From contig CAVUBM010000001.1 in NCBI GenBank assembly GCA_963739645.1, forward strand, positions 62,001 to 126,000: a stretch of 64,000 bases of DNA. Direction: 5' to 3'. Under the pieces are notes generated by a model. That model searched no databases and had not been told where the DNA came from. It worked only from the letters and a program-made list of their open reading frames with translations. This stretch comes from JASHPR01 sp963739645 (GTDB taxonomy: Bacteria > Actinomycetota > Actinomycetes > Streptosporangiales > Streptosporangiaceae). Shown piece by piece: positions 26,444 to 35,449 of the stretch. The position numbers and the translations under genes were made by a program. How positions within the stretch are numbered: the stretch's first letter is position 1; each line of letters begins with the position of its first letter.

Positions 26444-27376
26444 TCACACAGAGGTGGTCGCCTGCGAGTGTCGCCGGGAGCGCGGGTCGGTGTCGTCGGA
26501 CGATCCTGGTCCGTCCTGCTCGCTGGCCTCGCCGAAACGCGCCAGCGCCACGGCACAGACCACGGCGAGCACGAACCCGCTGCACGGCGAGCGCCGGTCA
26601 GGCCGCGCCGGGTGGTGTCGCCGAGGAACAGCACGCCCACGATGGCGGGCGGCACGGTCTCGGCCAGTACCACGGCGGCGGTGGCCACGGTCACGCTGCC
26701 GCCCTCCAGGGCCGACGCGTACAGCAGGAACGAGACGATGCCCGGCGGCCGCCAGCGTGTACGTGGCCGGGTTGCGCACCAGCTGCTGCGGCGAGAACCC
26801 GGGCAGGATCCGGGCCGCGACCGCCAGCACCGCGTACCCGAGCCCGGCGGTGGCCCCGAGGACGGGGGTGCGGTACGGGTTCGGCAGCCTGGCGGCGGCG
26901 ATCCCGGCCACGGCTACCCCGGCCACCGTCACGATCAGGGCGATCTGGAAGGCCGGGCCGACGTTGGCGGCGCCCTCGCCGCCCGCCGAGGAGCCGAGCA
27001 GGCCCACCCCGACGACCACCCCGGCGACGGCCAGCCATTCCTTCAGGCCGAGGCGGATGTGCATCAGCCAGGCCGCGAACACCGCGGTGACAGCGAGATT
27101 GGATGCGATCACGGCCTGCACCGCGAACAGCGGCAGCTGCCGCAGGGCCACGAGCTGGGCCAGGAAGCCGACCAGGTCGATGCCGAGGCTGGCCAGGAAG
27201 CGCCACTGGCCCATCAGCCGGACGAGCAGGCGGGGGTCTACGCGGTCCGCGTTCTCGTCCCCGGCCTGGATCCGGGCCGACCGATGGCTCGCCGAACGGA
27301 TCGCCATGGCCTGCATGACCGCGGCAACTCCGTAACAAAAGGCCGACACCAGCGCGGCGACCAGGCTCGCCAGCAT
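26444..27376 (-). CDS. DMT-like integral membrane protein (two compensating frame breaks)
   Basis: About 310 residues with roughly ten hydrophobic helices: LVAALVSAFCYGVAAVMQAM at the start, WRFLASLGIDLVGFLAQLVA, VIASNLAVTAVFAAWLM and WLAVAGVVVGVGLLGSSAGG. Between about 26750 and 26590 the protein continues in another frame (VTVATAAVVLAETVPPAIVG), then returns for SGFVLAVVCAVALARFGEAS. The fold resembles drug/metabolite (EamA-type) transporters; no substrate can be assigned. Confidence 0.78.
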   Translation of the reverse strand: MLASLVAALVSAFCYGVAAVMQAMAIRSASHRSARIQAGDENADRVDPRLLVRLMGQWRFLASLGIDLVGFLAQLVALRQLPLFAVQAVIASNLAVTAVFAAWLMHIRLGLKEWLAVAGVVVGVGLLGSSAGGEGAANVGPAFQIALIVTVAGVAVAGIAAARLPNPYRTPVLGATAGLGYAVLAVAARILPGFSPQQLVRNPATYTLAAAGHRLVPAVRVGPGGRQRDRGHRRRGTGRDRAARHRGRAVPRRHHPARPDRRSPCSGFVLAVVCAVALARFGEASEQDGPGSSDDTDPRSRRHSQATTSV

Positions 27377-27500
27377 AGGTCTGACCCTACGCTGCCCGCC
27401 GAGCGCTCGATCATCCAACACCTGCATGAACGCGCATTAGCCCTGCATCTGCCGCCATAACCGCACCCGAACGGCTCGGAAAGCCTATGTCCGGCGGGGT

Positions 27501-28109
27501 TCAGCCGCTGGCGGCCAGGCGCTCGGTCACCGCGGCCCGAGCCTCGGACGCGCTGGTGAAATGCACCGCCTGCAGACCCAGGGCCGCGGCCGCGGCCACG
27601 TTCTCGCCGCGGTCGTCGATGAAGATCACCTCGTCGGCCCTGGCCCCGAGCCTGGCCAGGGCGCGGGCGTAGCACTCCGGATCCGGCTTAGCGGACTTAA
27701 GCTGACAGCTGAATATGAGATGCCTGAAATGCGCGGCTAGCGGCAGCTCGGTGATCGCGTCGGCCAGCTCGTCTGGTGCGTTCGACAGCAGGGCCAGCGG
27801 CCGTCCCGCGGCGGCCAGCTGCTCGATCAGCGCCACGGTCCCGGCCTGCAGCCGCAGCCAGGCCGCCCGGTCGAGCCGGATGAGCTCCGCGATCTCCGCC
27901 TCGCCGTAACCGCGGCCCAGGGCGCGTCCCACCTGCCGCCAGTATCCGGGCGCGTCCAACTCGGCGAGGTCGTAGGCGCGCCGCCAGGCCCAGTACACCT
28001 GCATGAGCGCCGGAACGGGGGCATCGGCAGCCGCCGCGAGCAACGCCAGGTCCTCGTCCGCGGGCGGGTACGAGATCACGCCGCCGTAGTCGAACAGCAC
28101 CCAGGTCAC
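27501..28109 (-). CDS. HAD-superfamily hydrolase, subfamily IA
   Basis: About 202 residues from the GTG at 28109, which has GGAGG six bases upstream; the open frame to 28304 is low-complexity and unlikely to be translated. Motif I is WVLFDYGGVI, with nucleophile Asp and a Gly where phosphatases usually have the second Asp. Motif II is LALLSNAPDE, the lysine is in LKSAKPDPECYA, and motif IV is EVIFIDDRGENVAAA. It resembles YihX-type phosphatases; substrate unknown. Confidence 0.88.
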   Translation of the reverse strand: MTWVLFDYGGVISYPPADEDLALLAAAADAPVPALMQVYWAWRRAYDLAELDAPGYWRQVGRALGRGYGEAEIAELIRLDRAAWLRLQAGTVALIEQLAAAGRPLALLSNAPDELADAITELPLAAHFRHLIFSCQLKSAKPDPECYARALARLGARADEVIFIDDRGENVAAAAALGLQAVHFTSASEARAAVTERLAASG

Positions 28110-28310
28110 TGGCACCTCCGGGGGGTCGGCGCCCTCCCGGGGTCGGCGGACCCGCCCGGCGAGGCCATCCCGCCCGGCGGGCCATCCGCCGGGCCAGGCC
28201 ACCCTACCGGGGCTAACCCCCACGAAGAGCCCAGGCCTTCGCGTCCAGGCCCAGGCACTCAAGCCAGGCCCGGCCGGGCTCCGGCCCGCCCTCCCTAAGC
28301 CCACCCGGCC

Positions 28311-28997
28311 CTAGGTCACGCCGCCGGGCTGGCTCACCCCGCCGGGCTGGGCCAGGCCGGGGCAGCCGTTGTGCTGGCTCAGCTGGGTGGACGGCGGCTG
28401 GCAGCTCGGCCCCCCGCTGAACACCGACGGCCCGCGTGCGGGCTTGCCCGCCGCCAGGTCCAGCACGCGCCAGAACCCGGGCGAGGTGGAGGCCCGGCGG
28501 ACCGCGCCGATTCCGGTGACCGTCTGGCAGCCGGTGGCCTCGATGGTGACCGTCGGCAGCTGCCGGCTGTCGGCGGTGAAGATCAGATGGTAGGTGGTCC
28601 CGGCGAACAGGGCCGGGCAGTGCACCGGGCCCCTCGGCATCTTCGGCAGCGCGCACAGCGCCCGCGCGACCGCCTGGGCGCTGGCCGGCTTCGCGATCGT
28701 GACCTCATCCGGCATCGCGTTCTGCATTTCCTGTGGGATCCGGACGCCGTGGTTCCGCACGATCTCCATGCTCGTCACCTGCCCGGTGTCCCGGCACAGC
28801 GCGGCCTGCGCGGACGGGGTGCTGGCGCCAGGGGCCGGCGACGGGTTCGGGGACGCGCCGGACGCGCCGCCGGAGCCCGACGCCTGGATGCTCCCGCACG
28901 CCGCGAGCAGCAGCATCGGGCCGAGCACGAACGCGGCGCGCGGCCAGCGCCCGCCCGGTCCCGTGCCCGCGATTGCCGCGCCGCCAGAACGACCCAT
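28311..28997 (-). CDS. Putative lipoprotein of unknown function
   Basis: 228 residues. A basic N terminus, a hydrophobic stretch AAFVLGPMLLLAACGS ending in a lipobox (LAAC), then a Gly/Ser/Pro-rich spacer predict an extracytoplasmic lipid-anchored protein. The mature part has cysteines at LCRDTGQ, LCALPK, VHCPALF and TGCQTV and a Pro/Gly tail. I do not recognise the domain. The neighbours on both sides seem unrelated. Confidence 0.75.
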   Translation of the reverse strand: MGRSGGAAIAGTGPGGRWPRAAFVLGPMLLLAACGSIQASGSGGASGASPNPSPAPGASTPSAQAALCRDTGQVTSMEIVRNHGVRIPQEMQNAMPDEVTIAKPASAQAVARALCALPKMPRGPVHCPALFAGTTYHLIFTADSRQLPTVTIEATGCQTVTGIGAVRRASTSPGFWRVLDLAAGKPARGPSVFSGGPSCQPPSTQLSQHNGCPGLAQPGGVSQPGGVT

Positions 28998-29155
28998 TCA
29001 TGGCTGTCCCTCTCTCCACGTGCCCGCTGCCCAGCGGGCCGGGCACCACACCTTGGACGGCTCCGCCCGGCCGCCGGTTCCACCGGTAGGCACCGGCTTC
29101 TGCCCGGTCCGCACGCTGCGTCGAGCACCGACCGTACGCGCGGGCGTGGACGTGC

Positions 29156-29199
29156 ATGGGTGGTTGGACGAAAAGGCATGGGTGGTTGGACGAAAAGGC
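29156..29199. repeat. 22-bp direct tandem duplication
   Basis: ATGGGTGGTTGGACGAAAAG plus GC occurs twice head to tail (29156-29177 and 29178-29199) in the spacer between the lipoprotein gene and uvrB. Probably replication slippage; no function is evident. Confidence 0.85.
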
Positions 29200-29240
29200 A
29201 CGTTCCGGCGGGCCAAACAGTCCAGCCACGCGGCTGGCGG

Positions 29241-31382
29241 CTATACGCCGGCGGCCTGCATGCCGCGCAGCTCGTGCTTGAGCTCCCTGATCTCGTCGCG
29301 GAGCCTCGCGGCGATCTCGAACTGCAGCTCGGCGGCGGCCGTGTGCATCTGCTCGGTGAGCTCGGTGATGAGGCCGACCAGGTCCTCGCGGGCCGGGCCG
29401 CCCTCGCCCGCGGGCTGCCCCTCCCCGCCGTCGCCCTGCCGGGCCGCGGCCACGGCCGCCCTGGCCCGGGAGGACAGCCCGGGGACGGGTGCCTTGCCCC
29501 GGCTCTGCTGCCGTCCCGACCCGCCGATGAGCTTCTCGGTGTCCGCGTCCTCGCGGACGAGCTGGTCCAGGATGTCGGCGATGCGCTTGCGCAGCGGCTG
29601 CGGGTCGAGACCGCGCTCGGTGTTGTAGGCGACCTGCTTGGCCCGCCGCCGGTTCGTCTCGTCGATCGCGCGCTGCATCGACGGCGTCACCTTGTCGGCG
29701 TACATGTGCACCTGACCGGACACATTCCTGGCCGCGCGGCCGATGGTCTGGATCAGCGACGTGCCGGACCGCAGGAAGCCTTCCTTGTCCGCGTCCAGGA
29801 TCGAGACCAGCGACACCTCGGGCAGGTCCAGGCCCTCGCGGAGCAGGTTGATGCCGACCAGCACGTCGTACTCGCCGAGGCGGAGCTCGCGGAGCAGCTC
29901 CACCCGGCGCAGCGTGTCCACCTCGCTGTGCAGGTACCTGGCCCTGATGCCCATCTCGAGCAGGTAATCGGTCAGGTCCTCGGCCATCTTCTTGGTCAGC
30001 GTGGTGACCAGGACCCGCTCGAACTTCTCGGCCCGCTCCCTGATCTCGTGCACGAGATCATCGATCTGGCCCTTGGTCGGCTTGATGATCACCTCGGGGT
30101 CGATGAGCCCGGTCGGCCGGATGACCTGCTCGGTCACCTCGCCGCCCACCCGCTGCAGCTCGTACGGACCCGGCGTGGCCGACAGGTAGAGCGTCTGGCC
30201 GATCCGGTCGCCGAACTCCTCCCAGGTGAGCGGCCGGTTGTCGATCGCGCTCGGCAGCCGGAACCCATGGTCAACCAGGACCCGCTTCCGCGACACGTCC
30301 CCTTCGTACATGGCCCCGATCTGCGGGACGGTGTTGTGCGACTCGTCGATGACGAGCAGGAAGTCCTCGGGGAAGTAGTCCAGCAGCGTATTCGGCGGGC
30401 TGCCGACCTCACGCCCGTCGATGTGCCGCGAGTAGTTCTCGATCCCCGCGCAGCTGCCGACCTGGCGCAGCATCTCGATGTCATAGGTGGTCCGCATCCG
30501 CAGCCGCTGCGCCTCAAGCAGCTTGCCGGACCGCTCGAGCTCGGCCAGCCGCTCCGCGAGCTCCCTCTCGATCCCGGCGATGGCCCGCTCCATCCGCTCC
30601 GGGCCCGCCACGTAGTGCGTGGCCGGGAAGATGTACAGCTCGCTGTCCTCGCTGATCACCTCGCCGGTCAGCGGGTGCAGCGTCATCAGCCGCTCGATCT
30701 CGTCGCCGAACATCTCGATCCGGACGGCGAGCTCCTCGTAGACCGGGATCACCTCGATGGTGTCGCCGCGCACCCGGAACGTGCCGCGGGTGAACGACAG
30801 GTCGTTGCGGGTGTACTGCATACCAACGAGCTTGCGCAGCAGCGCGTCCCGGTCGATCGAGCCGCCCACCGCGAGCTTGACCATCCGGTCCACGTACTCC
30901 TGCGGCGTGCCCAGGCCGTAGATGCAGGACACCGACGCCACCACGATCGTGTCCCTGCGGGTCAGCAGGGAGTTCGTGGCCGAGTGCCGCAGCCGGTCCA
31001 CCTCGTCGTTGATCGACGAGTCCTTCTCGATGTAGGTGTCGGTCTGCGGTACGTACGCTTCCGGCTGGTAGTAGTCGTAGTAGGAGACGAAGTACTCGAC
31101 CGCGTTCTTGGGCAGCATCTCGCGCAGCTCATTGGCAAACTGCGCGGCGAGGGTCTTATTCGGCAGCATGACCAGGGTCGGGCGCTGCAGCCGCTCGGCC
31201 AGCCAGGCGACGGTCGCGGTCTTGCCGGTCCCGGTCGCGCCGAGCAGCACGGTGTCCTTCGTCCCGGACTGGATCCGCTTCTCCATCTGAGCTATCGCCT
31301 GCGGCTGGTCACCCGCGGGCACCATGTCGGTGACGACCTCAAAGGGAGCAACGCTTCGCTGCAGGTCGGTTACTGGACGCAC
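29241..31382 (-). CDS. uvrB: Excinuclease ABC subunit B
   Basis: About 713 residues from the GTG at 31382 (VRPVTDLQRS) with GGGGGAG just upstream; the longer open frame to 31598 lacks homology. Walker A is LLGATGTGKTATVAWLAERL; the damage-binding beta-hairpin region has YFVSYYDYYQPEAYVPQTDT; helicase motifs include VVIDESH-like LLVIDESHNTVPQ and QTIGRAARNVSG. The C-terminal UVR motif that contacts UvrC is near ELQFEIAARLRDEIRELKHE. Nucleotide excision repair. The frame is intact. Confidence 0.96.
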   Translation of the reverse strand: MRPVTDLQRSVAPFEVVTDMVPAGDQPQAIAQMEKRIQSGTKDTVLLGATGTGKTATVAWLAERLQRPTLVMLPNKTLAAQFANELREMLPKNAVEYFVSYYDYYQPEAYVPQTDTYIEKDSSINDEVDRLRHSATNSLLTRRDTIVVASVSCIYGLGTPQEYVDRMVKLAVGGSIDRDALLRKLVGMQYTRNDLSFTRGTFRVRGDTIEVIPVYEELAVRIEMFGDEIERLMTLHPLTGEVISEDSELYIFPATHYVAGPERMERAIAGIERELAERLAELERSGKLLEAQRLRMRTTYDIEMLRQVGSCAGIENYSRHIDGREVGSPPNTLLDYFPEDFLLVIDESHNTVPQIGAMYEGDVSRKRVLVDHGFRLPSAIDNRPLTWEEFGDRIGQTLYLSATPGPYELQRVGGEVTEQVIRPTGLIDPEVIIKPTKGQIDDLVHEIRERAEKFERVLVTTLTKKMAEDLTDYLLEMGIRARYLHSEVDTLRRVELLRELRLGEYDVLVGINLLREGLDLPEVSLVSILDADKEGFLRSGTSLIQTIGRAARNVSGQVHMYADKVTPSMQRAIDETNRRRAKQVAYNTERGLDPQPLRKRIADILDQLVREDADTEKLIGGSGRQQSRGKAPVPGLSSRARAAVAAARQGDGGEGQPAGEGGPAREDLVGLITELTEQMHTAAAELQFEIAARLRDEIRELKHELRGMQAAGV

Positions 31383-31500
31383 GGCTCCCCCTTCTGGTTC
31401 GGCGGTGTCGGAGACGGCGCCGATGACGGTGCTGATACCGACAGGAACGGCCACTCCTCCACAGTGCAACTGTAGGCGGGCCGTCTGACATTCCTGACCG

Positions 31501-32257
31501 TCAGCGCGGGAGCAGCTCCTGGGCGCTGCTGATGCGGAACCCGAGCATGTCGAGCGCGACCCCGCCCGACCGGCTGGCCAGCGCGAGCGCCGCCTCACCG
31601 ACCTTCAGCGAGAGCTCGCTCGCGGCCTTCGAGGCGCGGATGCCGGTGTTGATGTCCCAGTGATGCAACGGCTGTGGAGCGCATGGCGCCCACCGCGGGC
31701 GGCGCCTCCCGCTCCAGGTACAGCCGCGGGCCGAAGTAGCCCACGTAGAACGGCGCGTCCTGGCCGGTCATGCCGTAGGAGTCCGGCTTCTCGTCCTCGG
31801 CCCTGAGCTCGCCGCCGTACGGCTGCAGGGCCTCGATCACCTGTTCCACGGACAGGCCCTGCTCGCTGTACACCGACGCGAGCAGGGCCAGCTCCGGCTG
31901 CAGATGCGCGGGATAGGTGGTGCCGCCCAGGCGGTCCGCCAGGCCCCGCACCAGCCGGTCGCCGTCCTCCTGTTTCGCCATGTGGGTGCGCTCTTCGCTG
32001 TGCCGCTGGATGGCCGCGCCGGTGTACCAGGCCAGGGCGAAGCCGGCCGGGAGACCGGCCTGCTGCTCGATTTTGGGTGTCACCGTCACCGGCCCGAACA
32101 GCAGCACCCCGTTGCGGAACACGAGCCGCCCGTGCCAGTGCCGCACCTCGGCGTCGTACAGCCGCGCGGCGTCCAGGAGCGCGTTCCCTGGGTCGGCGGT
32201 CAGCAGCAACGTGGTCTTGCCCGACAGCTTGCTGGCCGACCGGTCGAACAGGCTCAT
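31501..32257 (-). CDS. Protein of unknown function in the WXG module (one frame break)
   Basis: About 250 residues starting MSLFDRSASKLSGKTTLLLT behind GGAGG. Recognisable stretches are YDAEVRHWHGRLVFRNGVLL and FGPVTVTPKIEQQAGL, then SYGMTGQDAPFYVGYFGPRL. The first frame runs on to 31595, but the second frame from about 31670 gives a more ordinary tail (SLKVGEAALALASRSGG) ending at 31501, so I join them. I do not recognise the family. It follows the large WXG protein by 13 bases and may be its immunity or accessory protein; that is inference from position. Confidence 0.55.
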
Positions 32258-32270
32258 CCGCGCCTCCGGG

Positions 32271-33650
32271 CTAGAACAAGGACGTGATGCCGTGCCACAC
32301 GCCGCTGGCCGCGTGACCGACGTCCTCGCCGAGCTGCTTGGTGTCGTCCCAGGTGCTGACCCCGGCGGCGCCGAAGTCGGTGGCGATCCCCAGCACCCCG
32401 TGCTCGTGCCACTGCTGGCCGAAGTCCGCGATGTAGTTGTGAATGTAGTCGCCGACACCATAGGCGACCACGCCGCCGACCGCGACGCCCGCGGCCACGC
32501 CGAGCACCGGAGCGCCGGCGATCGACAGCCCGGCGACGGCGCCGCCGACCACGCCGGCCACCGCGGTTCCCGCGGCGATGCTGACGATCGAGTTACCGGT
32601 CTCGAGCGGGTAGGCCAGCCAGCCCGGTACCCCGTGCTGCTCGTCCTGCTGGGCGTTGACCACCGTGGTGACCCCGCCGGCCACGATGTCGATGACCGGG
32701 AGGTCGAGCGCCTTGCTGAGCAGGCCGGCGTCGGAGACGCCGTCGGCCAGTCGGCCCACGCCCGGCAGGTCGGATACCCGGGTGCCGAAGAACTTGGTGA
32801 ACGCGTTCTCGTTAGCCTCCGCCTTGGTGAGATCGGATTCCGTGGAGGAGAGCTCGGTCTTGGCGTCACGCAGCGCCTGCTTGACGTCGTCGGGCATGGT
32901 GCCGAACCGGCCGTCCGCCTGCCGCGCGGCCGCCTGGGCGGTGAGCCAGGACTGCCTGGCCTTGGCGGCCTTCTCGGTCAGCTCGGCGACCTTGGCCGCC
33001 ACCTGGTTCGAGTAGGCGGTGGGCGTGGCCAGCAGGTCGGCCAGGTAGTCGGTGAGCGTCGAGCCCTCGCCGACCTTCGGCCCGACGTCTGACCCGTCCG
33101 CCTTGGACGTGGCCGAGGTCACCACGCCGGATACCTGCTGCAGCGCGCCAGCGGCCTGGACCCTGGCGTCCTCGGCCGCGGCCCGGCACTGCTGGTAGAA
33201 CGAGCTGTAGCCGACCCTCCAGTCCTCCTGGGTCGGGTTGGTGTAGCAGACCTGGGGCGGCTGCCCGCTGCCGCTGACCTGGACGCCGTGCGCCTCGGCC
33301 TGGCCGGCCGCGTTCTCCAGGGCGTTCTCGATCTTGGCCAGGTCCACGGCCAGCTGGTCGACGATGCTGCCGGTCTGGATGATCACCAGCCCGAGGGCGT
33401 TGGTCTCGCCCGAGACCTTCTCCCAGTTGCCGGTGAAGGCCGACGCGGCCGAGCCCTGCCAGCCCGCGTCGCTGACGATCTGGCCGACCTTCTTGTCCAG
33501 GACGTTGATCACGTCGGCGACCTTGGGGACGTAGCCGTAGAGCGTCCCCGCGAACGCGGACAGCCCGTGGATATCGCCACCCACCCATTCATGGGAGAAC
33601 GGCATCAGAGGCGACGGGGACTTGGTCGGCAGCGTGCCGCTGGGTGCCAC
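32271..33650 (-). CDS. Large WXG100-fusion protein, putative type VII secretion substrate
   Basis: 459 residues. The N-terminal 100 residues form a helical WXG100-like hairpin, with the WxG turn in VSDAGWQGSAASAFTGNWEK. A helical middle follows (VAAKVAELTEKAAKARQSWL). The C terminus is a long small-residue hydrophobic stretch (GTAVAGVVGGAVAGLSIAGA, VLGVAAGVAVGGVVAYGVGD) with glycine-zipper spacing, then WHEHGVLGIATDFGA. No signal peptide. This layout suggests a secreted or membrane-inserting effector of an ESX-like system. GTG at 33650 behind AGGAGG. No secretion ATPase is in the window. Confidence 0.7.
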   Translation of the reverse strand: MAPSGTLPTKSPSPLMPFSHEWVGGDIHGLSAFAGTLYGYVPKVADVINVLDKKVGQIVSDAGWQGSAASAFTGNWEKVSGETNALGLVIIQTGSIVDQLAVDLAKIENALENAAGQAEAHGVQVSGSGQPPQVCYTNPTQEDWRVGYSSFYQQCRAAAEDARVQAAGALQQVSGVVTSATSKADGSDVGPKVGEGSTLTDYLADLLATPTAYSNQVAAKVAELTEKAAKARQSWLTAQAAARQADGRFGTMPDDVKQALRDAKTELSSTESDLTKAEANENAFTKFFGTRVSDLPGVGRLADGVSDAGLLSKALDLPVIDIVAGGVTTVVNAQQDEQHGVPGWLAYPLETGNSIVSIAAGTAVAGVVGGAVAGLSIAGAPVLGVAAGVAVGGVVAYGVGDYIHNYIADFGQQWHEHGVLGIATDFGAAGVSTWDDTKQLGEDVGHAASGVWHGITSLF

Positions 33651-33660
33651 AGCGCCTCCT

Positions 33661-33969
33661 TCAGTTGATCTTGTCTGGGTCAGAGATCTGGCTGCACAGC
33701 TGGGTCAGGCTTTCCTCGGTGTTGGCGTACGTGTCGTGCGCCTTCTTCAGCTTGGTGGAGTCGTTTTCCATCACGCCCGCGGCCTGCAGGTGCAGGGTTC
33801 CGATCATCTCGACCACGACCTGGAGGTTCTGGTCGAACGCCCCGTCGCCGCCGTCGGGGCACGGCGGACCGTTGTCCGGCATGATCGCCTTGAACGTCTC
33901 GGCCTCGGTGCGGAACGTGCTCGACGCATCGAGCAAGTCGGACATCACTACCTGGAACCCGCCGCTCAT
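33661..33969 (-). CDS. WXG100-like small helical protein
   Basis: About 102 residues from the ATG at 33969 (MSGGFQVVMSDLLDASS), with GGAGG upstream and an ATGA overlap with the preceding gene. Predicted helical hairpin; it begins as ESAT-6-like proteins do, and the middle EMIGTLHLQAAGVMENDSTK is followed by YANTEESLTQL, but a clear WxG turn is missing. It lies ten bases before the large WXG protein, which suggests a heterodimer partner. Confidence 0.68.
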   Translation of the reverse strand: MSGGFQVVMSDLLDASSTFRTEAETFKAIMPDNGPPCPDGGDGAFDQNLQVVVEMIGTLHLQAAGVMENDSTKLKKAHDTYANTEESLTQLCSQISDPDKIN

Positions 33970-34305
33970 CCTGGCCTCCGCTGCAGGGACTCGATGTCGC
34001 TGGCCTGCCACTGCCACGCACCCGGCTCGGCGGCCGGGTCGAGCACGATCGTGTGCACGCTGGACGCGCCCATGATCTGCTGAATGTTCCGCAGCGGCAG
34101 CGCCACCCAGGGCTGCTCATGGCCGAGCGCGGCGACGAGCCGGTCGACCGACGAGAACACCGGCAGCGCCCGTCTCCCGTCCGACACCTGGCGGACCTCG
34201 AAGATCACATCGGCCGTCATGACCAGCGCGGACGTCCGGCCGCGCGGGCGCGAACACGATCTCAGGAAGGCCACCGCCCGCCGCGGCGCCGTTTAGCGAC
34301 TCCAC
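33966..34305 (-). CDS. SAV_915-like / SseB-like protein (one frame break)
   Basis: About 112 residues if two frames are joined near 34240: MESLNGAAAGGGLPEIVFAP then MTADVIFEVRQVSDGRRALP, FSSVDRLVAALGHEQPWVAL. This matches small actinobacterial proteins found beside WXG100 genes. GTG start at 34305; alternatively the ATG at 34220 gives a shorter protein. It overlaps the next gene as ATGA, so the four genes from here to 31501 form one operon. Confidence 0.62.
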
Positions 34306-34511
34306 CGCTCCACCGCCCCTGGTTTCCCGCGGGTGAGGGCAGGCCCCGGTTCCCGCGCCGCATACCGATACGGAACGGTATCAAGCCCCGCAGTTCGCGC
34401 GGGCCCCGCTGGATACATCAGAAACCCGGATTTCCCGCCTGCCACCGCAACCGAGCGTCCGCCGGGCACGCGGCGGCGGCACGCTCACCACCGGCCACCT
34501 AAGATCGCAGT

Positions 34512-35117
34512 GTGCTGCGGGTTGGGTTGACAGGCGGGATCGGCGCGGGGAAGAGCGAGGTCTCCCGGCGGCTGGCCGCGCAGGGTGCCGTGATCATCGA
34601 CGCCGACGCGGCCGCCAGGGACGTGGTCGCGCCGGGGACCGAGGGCCTGGCCGAGGTGACCGAGGCGTTCGGCCGCGACCTACTGCTGCCCGACGGCGGC
34701 CTGGACCGGGCCCGCCTGGGCGACCTGGTGTTCGCCGACCCGGAGCAGCGCGCCAGGCTCAACGCGATCATCCACCCGAAGGTGGGCGAGCGCATGGCCG
34801 AACTGGAGCAGGCCGCGGGCCCGGGCGCGATCGTCGTCCACGACGTTCCGCTGATCACCGAGAACGGCCTCGCCAGCGCCTACGACGTCGTGGTCGTCGT
34901 CGACGTGCCACCGCGAACTCAGATCGACCGCCTGGTCAAGCTGCGCGGCATGACCCGTGAGCAGGCCAAGGCCAGAATCGCCGCCCAGGCCACCCGGGAG
35001 CAGCGCCTGACCATCGCCGACATGGTGGTCGACAACTCCAGCTCCCTCACCGAACTCGACCGCCAGGTCGGCGACCTCTGGGCCGAACTCCGCCGCCGCG
35101 CCACCCCCCGCCCCTAA
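34512..35117 (+). CDS. coaE: Dephospho-CoA kinase
   Basis: 201 residues with the P-loop VGLTGGIGAGKSEVSRRLAA, the substrate region IIDADAAARDVVAPGTEG, the lid FADPEQRARLNAIIHPKVGE and DVPLITENGLASAYDVVVVV. It performs the last step of coenzyme A synthesis. GTG start at 34512. It is often next to rpsA in actinobacteria, as here, though transcribed towards it. Confidence 0.96.
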   Translation: MLRVGLTGGIGAGKSEVSRRLAAQGAVIIDADAAARDVVAPGTEGLAEVTEAFGRDLLLPDGGLDRARLGDLVFADPEQRARLNAIIHPKVGERMAELEQAAGPGAIVVHDVPLITENGLASAYDVVVVVDVPPRTQIDRLVKLRGMTREQAKARIAAQATREQRLTIADMVVDNSSSLTELDRQVGDLWAELRRRATPRP

Positions 35118-35449
35118 CGCCTGGCCAGACCGCCCAGCAACGGGGCCGAGTCGCCAGCGAGGGGGCAAGCCGCCTGACCATGGAGGCAGGCCGAGCTATT
35201 GGCGGTAGGTCGGCGAGGCCGCACCGAGGCCATGTGCCAAAGCGGAGCCAACGTATGTGCCGAAGCGGCCGGCGTATGTGCCAAAGCGGAGCCGCCGTAT
35301 GTGCCGAAGCGGAGCCGGCGTGCCTATACCGGAGGCGTAAGCGTTGCCATCCCAGCCACTGACTAGCGCGTCTCGGGCCGACGGCGGGCAACTCGTGACA
35401 CCGCCCGCCTAGCCGCAGGTATAGGCACGCCAGCCCGGCGGAGCGACCC
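35118..35449. repeat. Spacer with four tandem 21-23 bp repeats and a 14-bp inverted repeat
   Basis: Between coaE and the convergent rpsA lie four units of ATGTGCC[A/G]AAGCGG followed by a variable AGCC part (35232-35254, 35255-35275, 35276-35298, 35299-35321). Immediately after begins GGCGTGCCTATACC (35317-35330), whose exact inverse GGTATAGGCACGCC is at 35419-35432. The arms enclose 88 bases with no ORF of note. The short frame through the repeats has no ribosome site and I do not call it a gene. Confidence 0.8.

Noticed and set aside
35180..35362. 60-residue ORF running through the tandem repeats
   Set aside because: It is a by-product of the repeat unit, with no ribosome site and no recognisable protein features.
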